Assembly (NCBI GenBank): GCA_030527425.1
Contig: JAUNAV010000003.1
Span: 1-57,587 of the forward strand
Length of the DNA: 57,587 nt
Reading direction: 5' to 3'
Source: Tissierellia bacterium
GTDB lineage: Bacteria; Bacillota; Clostridia; Tissierellales; Peptoniphilaceae
A program made the translations under genes and the position numbers. Every line of letters starts with the position of its first letter. Within the stretch, counting starts at the first letter, position 1. Below the pieces are notes generated by a model. That model did no database searches. It saw only the letters and a program-made list of their open reading frames with translations, and had not been told where the DNA came from. Shown here piece by piece: positions 9,139 through 17,332 of the stretch.

Positions 9139-10020
9139 ATGAAAAATTACGATAAGAAAAATGCAAAATGGGGATATATAATGATAGCACCAGTCTTTTT
9201 GGGGCTTTTGATATTTTATATAATTCCATTTTTTCAAAATATATTCTATTCTTTTACCAATCTTAATCAATTTGGTAAATGGGAATTTGTAGGCACAAAT
9301 AATTATATAAGGCTATTTGAAGATCCGAAAGTGTTTATGTCATTAAAAAATACTTTTGTTTACACAATATGTACAGTGCCATTAATACTTATATTTTCTA
9401 TGATAATAGCAAATTTATTAAATCAGAAGATTAAAGGTATAGGCATATATCGTACTCTGTATTTTCTTCCAGCAATTACAATGCCAGCGGCAACAGCTAT
9501 GATATGGAAATGGATTTTTAATGGACAATATGGACTGTTAAATGCTTTTTTAGAAAAACTAGGAATACAAGGACAAAATTGGATTTCAGATCCTAAATTC
9601 GCAATGGGAGCTTTGATAATTGTTGGTGTATGGATGGGACTAGGCATGAATATAATCTATTTTTTAGCTGGACTTCAGTCAATACCAAAAACTTATTATG
9701 AAGCAGCAACTTTAGATCATGCTTCGCCTGTAAAACAATTTTTTACAATAACTATACCTTCATTAACTCCAACAATTGTCTTTGTATTGATTACTTCATT
9801 CATTGGAGCATTTCAAATATTTGATTTAATATTTTTAATGATAGGAAAGACAAGTCTAGCTACAAATGCAACTATGTCTATAGTTTATCTATTTTATAGA
9901 GTTGCAATAGAGTTTGGACAAAAAGGTTACGGAGCTGCAATAGCTGTGATGATATTTTTAATTATTATGCTATTTACATTTCTACAACTTAAATTACAAA
10001 AAAGGTGGGTGCAAGAATGA
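9139..10020 (+). CDS. Sugar ABC transporter permease, MalF/UgpA type
   Basis: A 293-residue inner-membrane permease with six predicted helices. The EAA loop that docks the ATPase reads EAATLDHASPVKQFF, about 80 residues from the C-terminus. It partners with the MalG-like permease that follows with a 4-nt overlap. The short N-terminus before the first helix (MKNYDKKNAKWGYIMIAP) is typical of CUT1-family permeases. Confidence 0.93.
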   Translation: MKNYDKKNAKWGYIMIAPVFLGLLIFYIIPFFQNIFYSFTNLNQFGKWEFVGTNNYIRLFEDPKVFMSLKNTFVYTICTVPLILIFSMIIANLLNQKIKGIGIYRTLYFLPAITMPAATAMIWKWIFNGQYGLLNAFLEKLGIQGQNWISDPKFAMGALIIVGVWMGLGMNIIYFLAGLQSIPKTYYEAATLDHASPVKQFFTITIPSLTPTIVFVLITSFIGAFQIFDLIFLMIGKTSLATNATMSIVYLFYRVAIEFGQKGYGAAIAVMIFLIIMLFTFLQLKLQKRWVQE

Positions 10021-10835
10021 AAAAATCTAGAAAAATAATTCTTCACATAGTTTTATTGATTGGAGTTGTTTTTACAATAACACCATTTTTGTGGATGATT
10101 CTTACATCATTAAAGACTTTAGGAGAATCTACAACAATACCACCAACTATATTTCCTAAAGATCCACAATTTTCAAATTATAAAGAGTCAATAGAGATAA
10201 TGAATTTTCCAACTCTTTATAAAAATACGATAATTTATACAATAATTACAACCATAGGACAAGTTATTATGTGCACAATGGCAGGCTATGCCTTTGCAAG
10301 AATTAAATTTCCTGCAAGAAATTTTATATTTGTGTTAATACTTTCAGTATTGATGGTTCCAAATCAAATTTTTCTTGTACCACAATTTCAAATAATCAAT
10401 AAAATGGGGCTATTAAACACAATCACAGCCTTGATTTTACCAAGTTTATTTTCGGCTTTCGGCACTTTTTTGATGCGACAATTTTTTTTAAAAATTCCTG
10501 TTGAATTGGAGGAAGCAGCAAGACTTGATGGATCAAATACTTTTAAAATATTTAAAGATATATGTCTACCAAATGTAAAGCCTGGCATAATAGCTTTGAT
10601 AATTACATGCATTTTATATACATGGAATAATTTGATGTGGCCACTTATAGTAAATACAATGCCTGAAAATTATACATTATCGGTTGGAATAGCAAGGCTT
10701 AGTGGACAACATTTCACGAATTATCCAGTTTATATGGCAAGTGCAGTACTAGCTGTTTGGCCAATGATATTAGCATTTGCGATATTCCAAAGACAATTTA
10801 TAGAAGGATTACAAACAAGCGGAACGAAAGGATGA
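10017..10835 (+). CDS. Sugar ABC transporter permease, MalG/UgpE type
   Basis: A 272-residue permease with the EAA loop EAARLDGSNTFKIFKDI. ATG 10017 overlaps the TGA of the upstream permease (ATGA) and has AAAGGTGGG at 10001-10009; a GTG at 10005 would add only four residues and lies inside that RBS region, so it is not preferred. The C-terminus ends in RQFIEGLQTSGTKG, a common CUT1 signature. It forms the heterodimeric channel with the upstream permease. Confidence 0.93.
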   Translation: MKKSRKIILHIVLLIGVVFTITPFLWMILTSLKTLGESTTIPPTIFPKDPQFSNYKESIEIMNFPTLYKNTIIYTIITTIGQVIMCTMAGYAFARIKFPARNFIFVLILSVLMVPNQIFLVPQFQIINKMGLLNTITALILPSLFSAFGTFLMRQFFLKIPVELEEAARLDGSNTFKIFKDICLPNVKPGIIALIITCILYTWNNLMWPLIVNTMPENYTLSVGIARLSGQHFTNYPVYMASAVLAVWPMILAFAIFQRQFIEGLQTSGTKG

Positions 10836-10839
10836 TAAT

Positions 10840-12084
10840 ATGATTAAAGTAGCAGTAATAGGAGCGGGACATAGAGGAAATTTAGCTTACGCTAGCCAAT
10901 TTTTAAATAGAAATGATATTAAAGCAGTATCATTTACCGATACAGATGAAGAAAAATTAAAAATAATGCAAGTAAAATACAATCTTTCAGATGAGTATTT
11001 ATTTAATAGCACAGAAGAATTTTTTAAAGCACTTGATAAGGAAAAATTCTGTGATGCTGTAATAATAGCAACACCTGATAGAGACCATTTTGAAACTTGT
11101 ATGAAAGTTTTAGATTATGATTTGCATATTTTGCTTGAAAAGCCAATCTCATCAGAAGCAATTCATGTTAAGAAAATTGCTCAAAAAGCAGCTGAAAAAA
11201 ACAAAGTATTTATGATATGTCATGTATTGAGATATGCTCCATTGTATACAAAAATAAAAGAATTATTAAATGAAAATGCCATTGGAGAAATTATTAATAT
11301 TAATCATAACGAAAATATTGGTTATTATCATTTTGCCCATTCTTTTGTAAGAGGAAATTGGAGAAATGAAGAATTATCTTCACCATTAATATTACAAAAG
11401 TCATGTCATGATATGGATATATTATTGTATTTTTTAAATAAAAAGCCAATCAATATCTCATCATATGGTAGTTTAAAATATTTCAATAAGAAAAATCAAC
11501 CAGAAGATGCAAGTGATAGATGCTACAATTGTAAATATCAAGATAGCTGTATATTCTCTTCAACTAAGTTTTACGAAAGTGATCTAGGAAAGGGATGGAG
11601 AAGTGTAGTAACAAATTCATATGATCATGAAGGTTTAATGAAAGATTTAAAAGAGGGGCCATATGGAAGATGTGTATATGAATGCGATAATGATGTATGC
11701 GATCATCAATCTATCTCTATAGAATTTGAAGATGGTGTAACAGCTGTCTTTAATCTTTCTGCTTTTTCAAATCATATCCATAGAAATATAAAAATTCAAG
11801 GAACTAAAGGTGAAATGTGGGCTGATGATTTTACAAATGAAATTACTGTCAGAAGATTTAAAGAAAATGAATCTAAAACTTACTATGTAAGTTCATCCTC
11901 AGGTCATGGCGGAGGAGATATTAAGCTAATGGAAGCATTTATAGATGCCATAAAAGGAGATAGTTCAAAAGTTACTTCTGGAGCAAATGAATCTGTAATG
12001 AGCCATTTCATGTGCTTTGCATCAGAAAAATCAAGAAAAGAAAATATAAAAGTAGACATAGATGAGTTTATCAGAGGTATATGA
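10840..12084 (+). CDS. Gfo/Idh/MocA-family oxidoreductase
   Basis: A 414-residue NAD(P)-dependent sugar dehydrogenase-like protein. The Rossmann motif VIGAGHRGN is at residues 5-13 and LEKPIS near residue 100 marks the family. A cysteine-rich insertion in the substrate domain includes CYNCKYQDSC and GRCVYECDNDVC, a CxxC-containing element present in a subset of the family and possibly metal-binding. Placed between the permeases and the ATPase of the ABC operon, it probably oxidises or epimerises the imported sugar or sugar derivative. The stop overlaps the ATPase start. Confidence 0.9.
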   Translation: MIKVAVIGAGHRGNLAYASQFLNRNDIKAVSFTDTDEEKLKIMQVKYNLSDEYLFNSTEEFFKALDKEKFCDAVIIATPDRDHFETCMKVLDYDLHILLEKPISSEAIHVKKIAQKAAEKNKVFMICHVLRYAPLYTKIKELLNENAIGEIININHNENIGYYHFAHSFVRGNWRNEELSSPLILQKSCHDMDILLYFLNKKPINISSYGSLKYFNKKNQPEDASDRCYNCKYQDSCIFSSTKFYESDLGKGWRSVVTNSYDHEGLMKDLKEGPYGRCVYECDNDVCDHQSISIEFEDGVTAVFNLSAFSNHIHRNIKIQGTKGEMWADDFTNEITVRRFKENESKTYYVSSSSGHGGGDIKLMEAFIDAIKGDSSKVTSGANESVMSHFMCFASEKSRKENIKVDIDEFIRGI

Positions 12085-13157
12085 TGTCAAGTTTAAGTTT
12101 TGAAAATGTCAAAAAAGTATATGATAATGGACATTTAGCAGTAAAAGATTTCAATTTGGAAATTGAAGATGGAGAATTTATAGTATTTGTAGGTCCTTCT
12201 GGTTGTGGAAAGTCAACTACGCTTAGAATGCTAGCAGGACTTGAAGAGATAACAGATGGCATTATTAAAATAGATGAAAAAATAGTAAATGATGTCGAAC
12301 CAAAGGATAGAAATATTGCAATGGTATTTCAAAATTATGCACTATATCCTCATATGAATGTCTATAATAATATGGCTTATGCTTTAAAAAATCAAAAGAT
12401 GGATAAAAAATTAATAGACAAAAAAATTAAAGAGGCCGCAAAACTTCTTGAAATTGATCAATATCTTGATAGAAAGCCATCTAAATTATCAGGCGGTCAA
12501 AAGCAAAGGGTGGCGCTTGGAAGAGCTATCGTAAGAAATCCTAAGGTATTTTTGATGGATGAGCCATTAAGTAATTTAGATGCAAAATTAAGATTACAAA
12601 TGAGAACAGAAATAAATAGATTGCACAAAGAACTTAAAAGTACAATAATCTATGTTACTCATGATCAGACAGAAGCAATGACTCTTGGCGATAGAATTGT
12701 TGTATTAAAGGATGGAATAATACAACAAGTAGATACTCCTACTAATCTTTATAATAATCCGAAAAATAAATTTGTAGCAGGTTTTATCGGCTCTCCACAG
12801 ATTAATTTTATTAATGCAAGTGTTAAAGATGATAAATTATATGTGGATAAAAATATAGTAGATATTTCTAACTATAAAAATTTAAAAAACTATAATAATA
12901 AAGATATAACAATTGGTATAAGAGCTGAGGATATATCATTTGAGGATGAGTTTGAAAATGGATTTAGTCTTAATGCAAAAATTTCTATAATAGAGTCTTT
13001 GGGAAGCGAAGATATAGTATATACTGAATTTAATGGCCAAGAAATAATATTAAGAGATTTTAAAAATAGAAATTTCAAAATAGGAGATGTACACAAGATA
13101 TATTTAAATGCTAACAAGATGAAATTTTTTGACAATGAAACCAAAGAAGTTATTTAA
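12081..13157 (+). CDS. Sugar ABC transporter ATP-binding protein (MsmK/UgpC type)
   Basis: A 358-residue ATPase that energises the importer. Visible motifs are Walker A GPSGCGKST (about 38-46), signature LSGGQKQR, Walker B VFLMDEPLSNLDAK and H-loop VTHDQTEA. The last 120 residues form the TOBE/MOP-like regulatory domain of CUT1 ATPases (GIRAEDISFE). Two ATGs (12081, 12084) are possible; the first overlaps the preceding TGA. This is the last gene of the ABC operon and is followed by a terminator. Confidence 0.94.
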   Translation: MMSSLSFENVKKVYDNGHLAVKDFNLEIEDGEFIVFVGPSGCGKSTTLRMLAGLEEITDGIIKIDEKIVNDVEPKDRNIAMVFQNYALYPHMNVYNNMAYALKNQKMDKKLIDKKIKEAAKLLEIDQYLDRKPSKLSGGQKQRVALGRAIVRNPKVFLMDEPLSNLDAKLRLQMRTEINRLHKELKSTIIYVTHDQTEAMTLGDRIVVLKDGIIQQVDTPTNLYNNPKNKFVAGFIGSPQINFINASVKDDKLYVDKNIVDISNYKNLKNYNNKDITIGIRAEDISFEDEFENGFSLNAKISIIESLGSEDIVYTEFNGQEIILRDFKNRNFKIGDVHKIYLNANKMKFFDNETKEVI

Positions 13158-13184
13158 GCTTTCTGCTATAGCAGAGAGCTTTTT
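13156..13184 (+). terminator. Intrinsic terminator after the sugar ABC operon
   Basis: An 11-bp stem (AAGCTTTCTGC / GCAGAGAGCTT, one G-T pair) with loop TATA and a short T run. The stem begins inside the ATPase stop codon. Confidence 0.85.
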
Positions 13185-13234
13185 ATGCACTGATATTTTT
13201 AAAGGGTATAATTATTATAGAAAAGGAGGCGAAT

Positions 13235-13906
13235 ATGGAAAAAATTGAAAAATACATCCCGAAAATTGAATCTAGATTGAGACATATATACATTAATGTT
13301 CCAAAAGAAATATATAGATGCTCAGGTATTAATGTATTAAATAAAAGAATAAAATCTTTATTATTTACAACAGATCTTGCTATTATAAGAAATGCAAATG
13401 CAGATAGCATTATGGCCGTCTATCCATTTACTCCTCAAAATACTATAAATCAATCAATAATAAATGTGGCAAGTATGCCCTGTTTTGTTGGTGTTGGAGG
13501 AGGAACAACTTCTGGAGATAGATCGGTAAATATTGCATTTCAAGCAGAATTAATCGGTGCTTATGGCGTTGTAGTCAATGCTCCTATTAAAGATGATGTC
13601 ATAACTAAAATAGCAAATCTTATTGATATACCAGTACTTGCAACAATTTCTAGTTTTAAAGATGATTATAAATCAAAATTTGAGGCTGGAGCTAAGATAC
13701 TAAATGTTTCTGCTGCAAAAGACACTCCAAAATTGGTAAAGCAAATTAGAAAAGAAATGGGCCCAGAAATTCCTATAATTGCAACAGGTGGAAAAGAAGT
13801 TTCATCCATAGAAGAAACAATAGATGCTGGAGCTAATGCAATAACATATACACCACCATCGTCTGCAGAAGTTTTTAAAGAGATGATGAAAAAATATAGA
13901 AAATAG
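13235..13906 (+). CDS. Uncharacterised TIM-barrel protein
   Basis: A 223-residue cytoplasmic protein I recognise as a conserved Firmicutes/Enterobacteria family of unknown function. Landmarks are FTTDLAIIRNANADSIMAVY, CFVGVGGGTTSGDRS, GVVVNAPI, IPVLATISS and IIATGGKEVSS. The order of beta strands ending in a Gly-rich IATGG loop and AGANAITYTPP resembles phosphate-binding TIM barrels, so a phosphorylated ligand is plausible; no reaction can be assigned. TATAAT at 13207-13212 and AAAGGAGG precede ATG 13235. It is followed by an orphan PTS EIIC and a hydroxyacid dehydrogenase, which suggests one catabolic or sensing cassette. Confidence 0.75.
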   Translation: MEKIEKYIPKIESRLRHIYINVPKEIYRCSGINVLNKRIKSLLFTTDLAIIRNANADSIMAVYPFTPQNTINQSIINVASMPCFVGVGGGTTSGDRSVNIAFQAELIGAYGVVVNAPIKDDVITKIANLIDIPVLATISSFKDDYKSKFEAGAKILNVSAAKDTPKLVKQIRKEMGPEIPIIATGGKEVSSIEETIDAGANAITYTPPSSAEVFKEMMKKYRK

Positions 13907-13908
13907 TA

Positions 13909-13924
13909 TATACCATTTGGTATA
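13909..13924. promoter_or_regulatory. Perfect 7-bp inverted repeat before the orphan EIIC gene
   Basis: TATACCA and TGGTATA are separated by two bases and lie between the TIM-barrel stop and the EIIC RBS (AAGGAG 13934-13939). There is no T run after it, so it is more likely an operator or RNA processing hairpin than a terminator. Confidence 0.4.
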
Positions 13925-13944
13925 AAAAATTATAAGGAGTGTTT

Positions 13945-14997
13945 ATGAAAGAAAAAATTACAGCTAAAGACTTTTTTAATAAGCTTTTGGCAGGTATTTC
14001 AATAGCAATTATAGTAGGACTTATTCCAAATGCTATTTTAGGAGAATTATTTAAATTCTTATCTACCAAAGTTTCTGTCTTTAAATATTTGCTTTTAATC
14101 GTTCAAATTGCTCAGTTTGCGGTGCCTTGTTTAGTAGGTGCATTAGTAAGCATGCAGTTTAAATTAAATCCTATAGAAACAGCTTCAGTAACTATGAGTA
14201 CATTAGTTGCAAGTGGAGTTGTAAGTTTTAATGAAGATGGATTTAAAATTGCAGGAATTGGAGATTTGATAAATACAATAATAATTGCGGGCTTTGCAGT
14301 ATATCTTTGCCTACTTCTTAGAGGCAAGCTTGGAAATTTAACATTGGTTTTGTTGCCGATGATTATCGTATGTGTAGCTGGAGGAATTGGAGTTTTAATA
14401 CTTCCATATGTAAAAATGATAACTGGAGCAATAGGCGCTTTAATTGCAAATTTCACTAATTTTAAACCGCTTATTATGAGTATTTTATTGTCAATTTCAT
14501 TTGCAATTATAATAATTTCACCGATGTCAACAGTTGCTATAGCATTAGCAGTTGGACTATCGGGTTTATCAAGTGGGGCTGCAAATATTGGAATCTGTGC
14601 TACATGCGCAAGTTTAGTAGTTGGATCTTTAAGAGCCAATCCTTCAGGTATTACAATAGCTGTCTTACTTGGAAGTCCTAAGATGTTTTTATCAAATTGG
14701 ATAAAGCATCCGATTTTGAATTTACCAATTATTTTAACAGCTTTGATAAGCGGAATTTTTGCATATATATTTAATATCCAAGGAACACCTGAATCAGCAG
14801 GTTTTGGATTTTCAGGACTAGTAGGTCCTATAAATGCATTTGCTAGAATGGAAGGATCAGCATTTAATAATCTTATAATTATAATAATTGCATTTTTTGT
14901 TGTGCCATTTGTTGCAGCTTTTGTAGTTGACTATCTATTTGTTAAAGTTCTAAAATTATACAAACACGAAGTGTTTAAATTTGAAAGTGAGGATTAA
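13945..14997 (+). CDS. Orphan PTS EIIC-like membrane protein (PTS_EIIC_2 family)
   Basis: A 350-residue protein with about nine hydrophobic segments, recognisable as the PF13303-type EIIC by AQFAVPCLVGALVSMQF, GLSGLSSGAANIG and ANPSGITIAVLLGSPKM. Such proteins usually stand without EIIA or EIIB, and none is encoded beside it, so PTS-coupled phosphorylation is not assured. ATG 13945 is preferred because a GTG six bases upstream lies inside the RBS AAGGAG. It is followed immediately (14998) by a D-2-hydroxyacid dehydrogenase and preceded by the TIM-barrel gene. Confidence 0.8.
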   Translation: MKEKITAKDFFNKLLAGISIAIIVGLIPNAILGELFKFLSTKVSVFKYLLLIVQIAQFAVPCLVGALVSMQFKLNPIETASVTMSTLVASGVVSFNEDGFKIAGIGDLINTIIIAGFAVYLCLLLRGKLGNLTLVLLPMIIVCVAGGIGVLILPYVKMITGAIGALIANFTNFKPLIMSILLSISFAIIIISPMSTVAIALAVGLSGLSSGAANIGICATCASLVVGSLRANPSGITIAVLLGSPKMFLSNWIKHPILNLPIILTALISGIFAYIFNIQGTPESAGFGFSGLVGPINAFARMEGSAFNNLIIIIIAFFVVPFVAAFVVDYLFVKVLKLYKHEVFKFESED

Positions 14998-15987
14998 ATG
15001 AACATTATATTGTATTCAATGAGAGAAGATGAAATAAAATTTATAGAAGATTGGAAAAAGGAAAATCCTAATGTCAATCTAACATGTATCAAAGAAGATC
15101 TTACAGAAGACAATTATAAAGAAATAAAGGGCAATGAATTATTAATTTTATCACAAGTAAAAAAGCTAACTGATAAAATTTATAATTTTATAAAAGAGCA
15201 AAAAATTAAAGTCATCGCAACAAGAAGTGCAGGCTATGATATCTACGATCTTGATTTTCTAAAAGAAAATAATATAGCAATGGTCAATGTGCCAAGTTAT
15301 TCACCAAATGCTATTGGAGAATATGTTCTAACTAGCGCGCTAACCCTTACAAGAAAAGTATTTGATATTCAAAAGAAAGTAAAAGAATATGATTTAAGAT
15401 GGCAATTGCCAATTTTATCAAGAGAAATGAGAACTTTAACTGTAGGTGTAATTGGTACAGGAAGGATAGGAATGGCATGTGCTAAATTATTTAAAGGTGT
15501 GGGCGCTAAGGTTGTAGGTTATGATTTATACCCTAATAAGAAAAATGAAGAGATTGTTGAATATGTAGATTTCGATAAACTTTTAGAAATATCTGATATT
15601 ATAACTTTACATTCTCCGGCAACCGATGATAATTATCATATGATAGATGAAAAAGCTATTTCTAAAATGAAAAAAGATGTAATCATAATCAATGCTGCTA
15701 GAGGATCATTAGTTGACATAAAAGCATTGTTAAATGCTTTAGATAACAATAAAGTGAAAGCTTGCGCTATAGATTGTTATGAAGATGAAGCTTCATATAT
15801 TAGAAAAGAAAATGATGATATAGATGATGAAATTCTAAAAGAGTTAATAAAAAGAGAAGATGTTTTATATACCCCTCATATAGCCTTCTATACACAAACA
15901 GCGCTAAAAGAGCTTACAACAAATGCAATTGATTATGCAATAGAAGTTTTAAAAACAGGAGATTCAGTAGGAAAAGTTAAATTATAA
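14998..15987 (+). CDS. D-2-hydroxyacid dehydrogenase (D-lactate dehydrogenase-like)
   Basis: A 329-residue NAD-dependent reductase. The nucleotide-binding motif GVIGTGRIGMACAKLF, the NAARGSLVD block with the catalytic Arg region, and TPHIAFYT with the catalytic His are present. Length and the DCYEDEAS segment resemble fermentative D-lactate dehydrogenases of Firmicutes more than phosphoglycerate dehydrogenases. Its ATG directly follows the EIIC stop and uses GAGGA within the EIIC end as RBS. It could reduce pyruvate or an imported 2-keto acid. Confidence 0.87.
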   Translation: MNIILYSMREDEIKFIEDWKKENPNVNLTCIKEDLTEDNYKEIKGNELLILSQVKKLTDKIYNFIKEQKIKVIATRSAGYDIYDLDFLKENNIAMVNVPSYSPNAIGEYVLTSALTLTRKVFDIQKKVKEYDLRWQLPILSREMRTLTVGVIGTGRIGMACAKLFKGVGAKVVGYDLYPNKKNEEIVEYVDFDKLLEISDIITLHSPATDDNYHMIDEKAISKMKKDVIIINAARGSLVDIKALLNALDNNKVKACAIDCYEDEASYIRKENDDIDDEILKELIKREDVLYTPHIAFYTQTALKELTTNAIDYAIEVLKTGDSVGKVKL

Positions 15988-15994
15988 AAATATC

Positions 15995-16023
15995 TTGAAA
16001 AGTATGGACAAATAGGGTATACT
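15995..16023 (+). promoter_or_regulatory. Sigma-A promoter of the rpsF operon
   Basis: TTGAAA at 15995-16000 and TATACT at 16018-16023 with a 17-nt spacer. The predicted transcript starts near 16030 and has a leader of about 55 nt. Confidence 0.85.
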
Positions 16024-16039
16024 TAGTAAGTAAATCTCT

Positions 16040-16080
16040 ACTCCGCTTAAAAAACGGAGTCGAAAGTCCATAGGGAGGTG
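16040..16080 (+). promoter_or_regulatory. rpsF leader hairpin, candidate S6:S18 autoregulatory element
   Basis: ACTCCG (16040-16045) and CGGAGT (16055-16060) form a perfect 6-bp hairpin. The CTCC of the left arm can alternatively pair with GGAG of the Shine-Dalgarno at 16074-16077, so two exclusive states can be drawn. In many bacteria rpsF leaders bind the S6:S18 complex through an RNA containing an essential CCG; a CCG is present here, but within the stem, so membership of that RNA class is inferred. Confidence 0.45.
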
Positions 16081-16085
16081 AAAAG

Positions 16086-16370
16086 ATGAACATTTATGAA
16101 GCGGTTTTAGTCTTTAAGCCCGATCTTGAAGAAGAAAAGAGAAATACTCTTTTTGAAAACTTTAAGAAAGCCATCAACGAAAATGGAGAAGTAACTTCAG
16201 TTGATGAGTGGGGAATGAGAAAACTAGCTTATGAAATCAACTACATCAAAGAAGGATATTATTATATTGTTGATTTTAAAGCTGAACCTTCTCATATTAA
16301 AGAATTCCAAAGAAGATTAAGATTATCCGATGCCGTACTCAGATACATGGTAATAAGAAAAGAGGACTAA
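16086..16370 (+). CDS. rpsF: 30S ribosomal protein S6
   Basis: 94 residues, beginning MNIYEAVLVFKPDLEEEKR and ending with the RYMVIRKED segment; the normal S6 length for Firmicutes. It binds 16S rRNA with S18, encoded two genes downstream. The RBS is AGGGAGGTG at 16072-16080. It is the first gene of the classic rpsF-ssb-rpsR operon. Confidence 0.98.
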   Translation: MNIYEAVLVFKPDLEEEKRNTLFENFKKAINENGEVTSVDEWGMRKLAYEINYIKEGYYYIVDFKAEPSHIKEFQRRLRLSDAVLRYMVIRKED

Positions 16371-16371
16371 T

Positions 16372-16893
16372 ATGAATAATGTTGTACTAATAGGTAGACT
16401 GACAAGAGACCCTGATCTTAGATATACACAATCTCAAAGACCAGTGTGCACTTTATTTTTAGCAGTAGACAGAGGATATAGTAGACAAAAAAGAGCAGAA
16501 ATGGAATCCCAGAATCAACCGACAGCTGATTTTCCACGTATAACTATCTGGGGTGTTCAAGCAGAAAATGCTTCTAGATACCTTAGAAAAAGCAGTCAAT
16601 GTGCTGTTATAGGAAGAATTCAAACTGGCAGTTACAAAGACAATAATGGAAATACAGTTTATACGACAGAAGTCGTTGCAGATAGAGTAGAATTTCTTTC
16701 ATCTAATAATCAAGGTGGAACAAGTTATCAGAATAATTCCTATAATTCTGATAATTTTAACCAAGATACCTATCCGCAAAACTTCAATCAGCAGAGAAAT
16801 TATAATAATCAAGCGCCAAATAATAATGACGATGATGACTTTTTCGATGATGATTTTGAAGAACTTCAAGATGATGGCAAGATTCCTTTTTAA
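16372..16893 (+). CDS. ssb: Single-stranded DNA-binding protein
   Basis: 173 residues: N-terminal OB fold (MNNVVLIGRLTRDPDLRYT) to about residue 108, a Gln/Asn/Tyr-rich flexible linker, then an acidic tail ending DDGKIPF that recruits partner proteins. The insertion RQKRAEMESQNQ replaces the shorter loop of many SSBs. Coupled to rpsF with a one-base gap. Works in replication, repair and recombination. Confidence 0.97.
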   Translation: MNNVVLIGRLTRDPDLRYTQSQRPVCTLFLAVDRGYSRQKRAEMESQNQPTADFPRITIWGVQAENASRYLRKSSQCAVIGRIQTGSYKDNNGNTVYTTEVVADRVEFLSSNNQGGTSYQNNSYNSDNFNQDTYPQNFNQQRNYNNQAPNNNDDDDFFDDDFEELQDDGKIPF

Positions 16894-16909
16894 CTAAAAA
16901 GGAGGAAAA

Positions 16910-17137
16910 ATGGCTAATAGAAGATTTAGACCTAGAAAAAAGATTGATCCTTTTGTAAAAGACCCTTCAAAAAAAATTGACTATAAAGATGTTGAAACAT
17001 TAAAAAGATTTATCTCTGATAGAGGAAAAATTCTTCCAAGAAGAGTAACTGGACTTAATGCTAAACATCAAAGAAGAGTTACAAAAGCGATCAAAAGAGC
17101 AAGACAAGTAGCTCTTTTACCATATGAAGAAAATTAA
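16910..17137 (+). CDS. rpsR: 30S ribosomal protein S18
   Basis: 75 residues with the conserved [13 protein letters not shown] and [13 protein letters not shown] blocks. The N-terminus has no cysteines, so it is the zinc-free form. RBS AAGGAGG at 16901-16907. Last gene of the rpsF operon. Confidence 0.98.
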   Translation: MANRRFRPRKKIDPFVKDPSKKIDYKDVETLKRFISDRGKILPRRVTGLNAKHQRRVTKAIKRARQVALLPYEEN

Positions 17138-17167
17138 GATTTAAGATAAATAATACTTTCAATAAGC

Positions 17168-17191
17168 AAGCACCTTCGGGTGCTTTTTTTT
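17168..17191 (+). terminator. Intrinsic terminator of the rpsF operon
   Basis: A perfect 7-bp stem (AAGCACC / GGTGCTT) capped by a TTCG tetraloop and followed by a T tract. Confidence 0.93.
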
Positions 17192-17253
17192 AAATTAAAG
17201 TTTAAACTTATTGGTTTTAGGGGTCGTAAAATTAAAATATAATGACATTTAAC

Positions 17254-17281
17254 TTGAAAAAATTTATATTGCTTGTATAAT
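17254..17281 (+). promoter_or_regulatory. Sigma-A promoter of the membrane protein gene
   Basis: TTGAAA at 17254-17259 and a perfect TATAAT at 17276-17281, spacer 16 nt. Confidence 0.8.
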
Positions 17282-17332
17282 ATATGTGTAAATAAAGCTT
17301 TTATTCACGTAGAAAAATATAGGAGGACAAAA

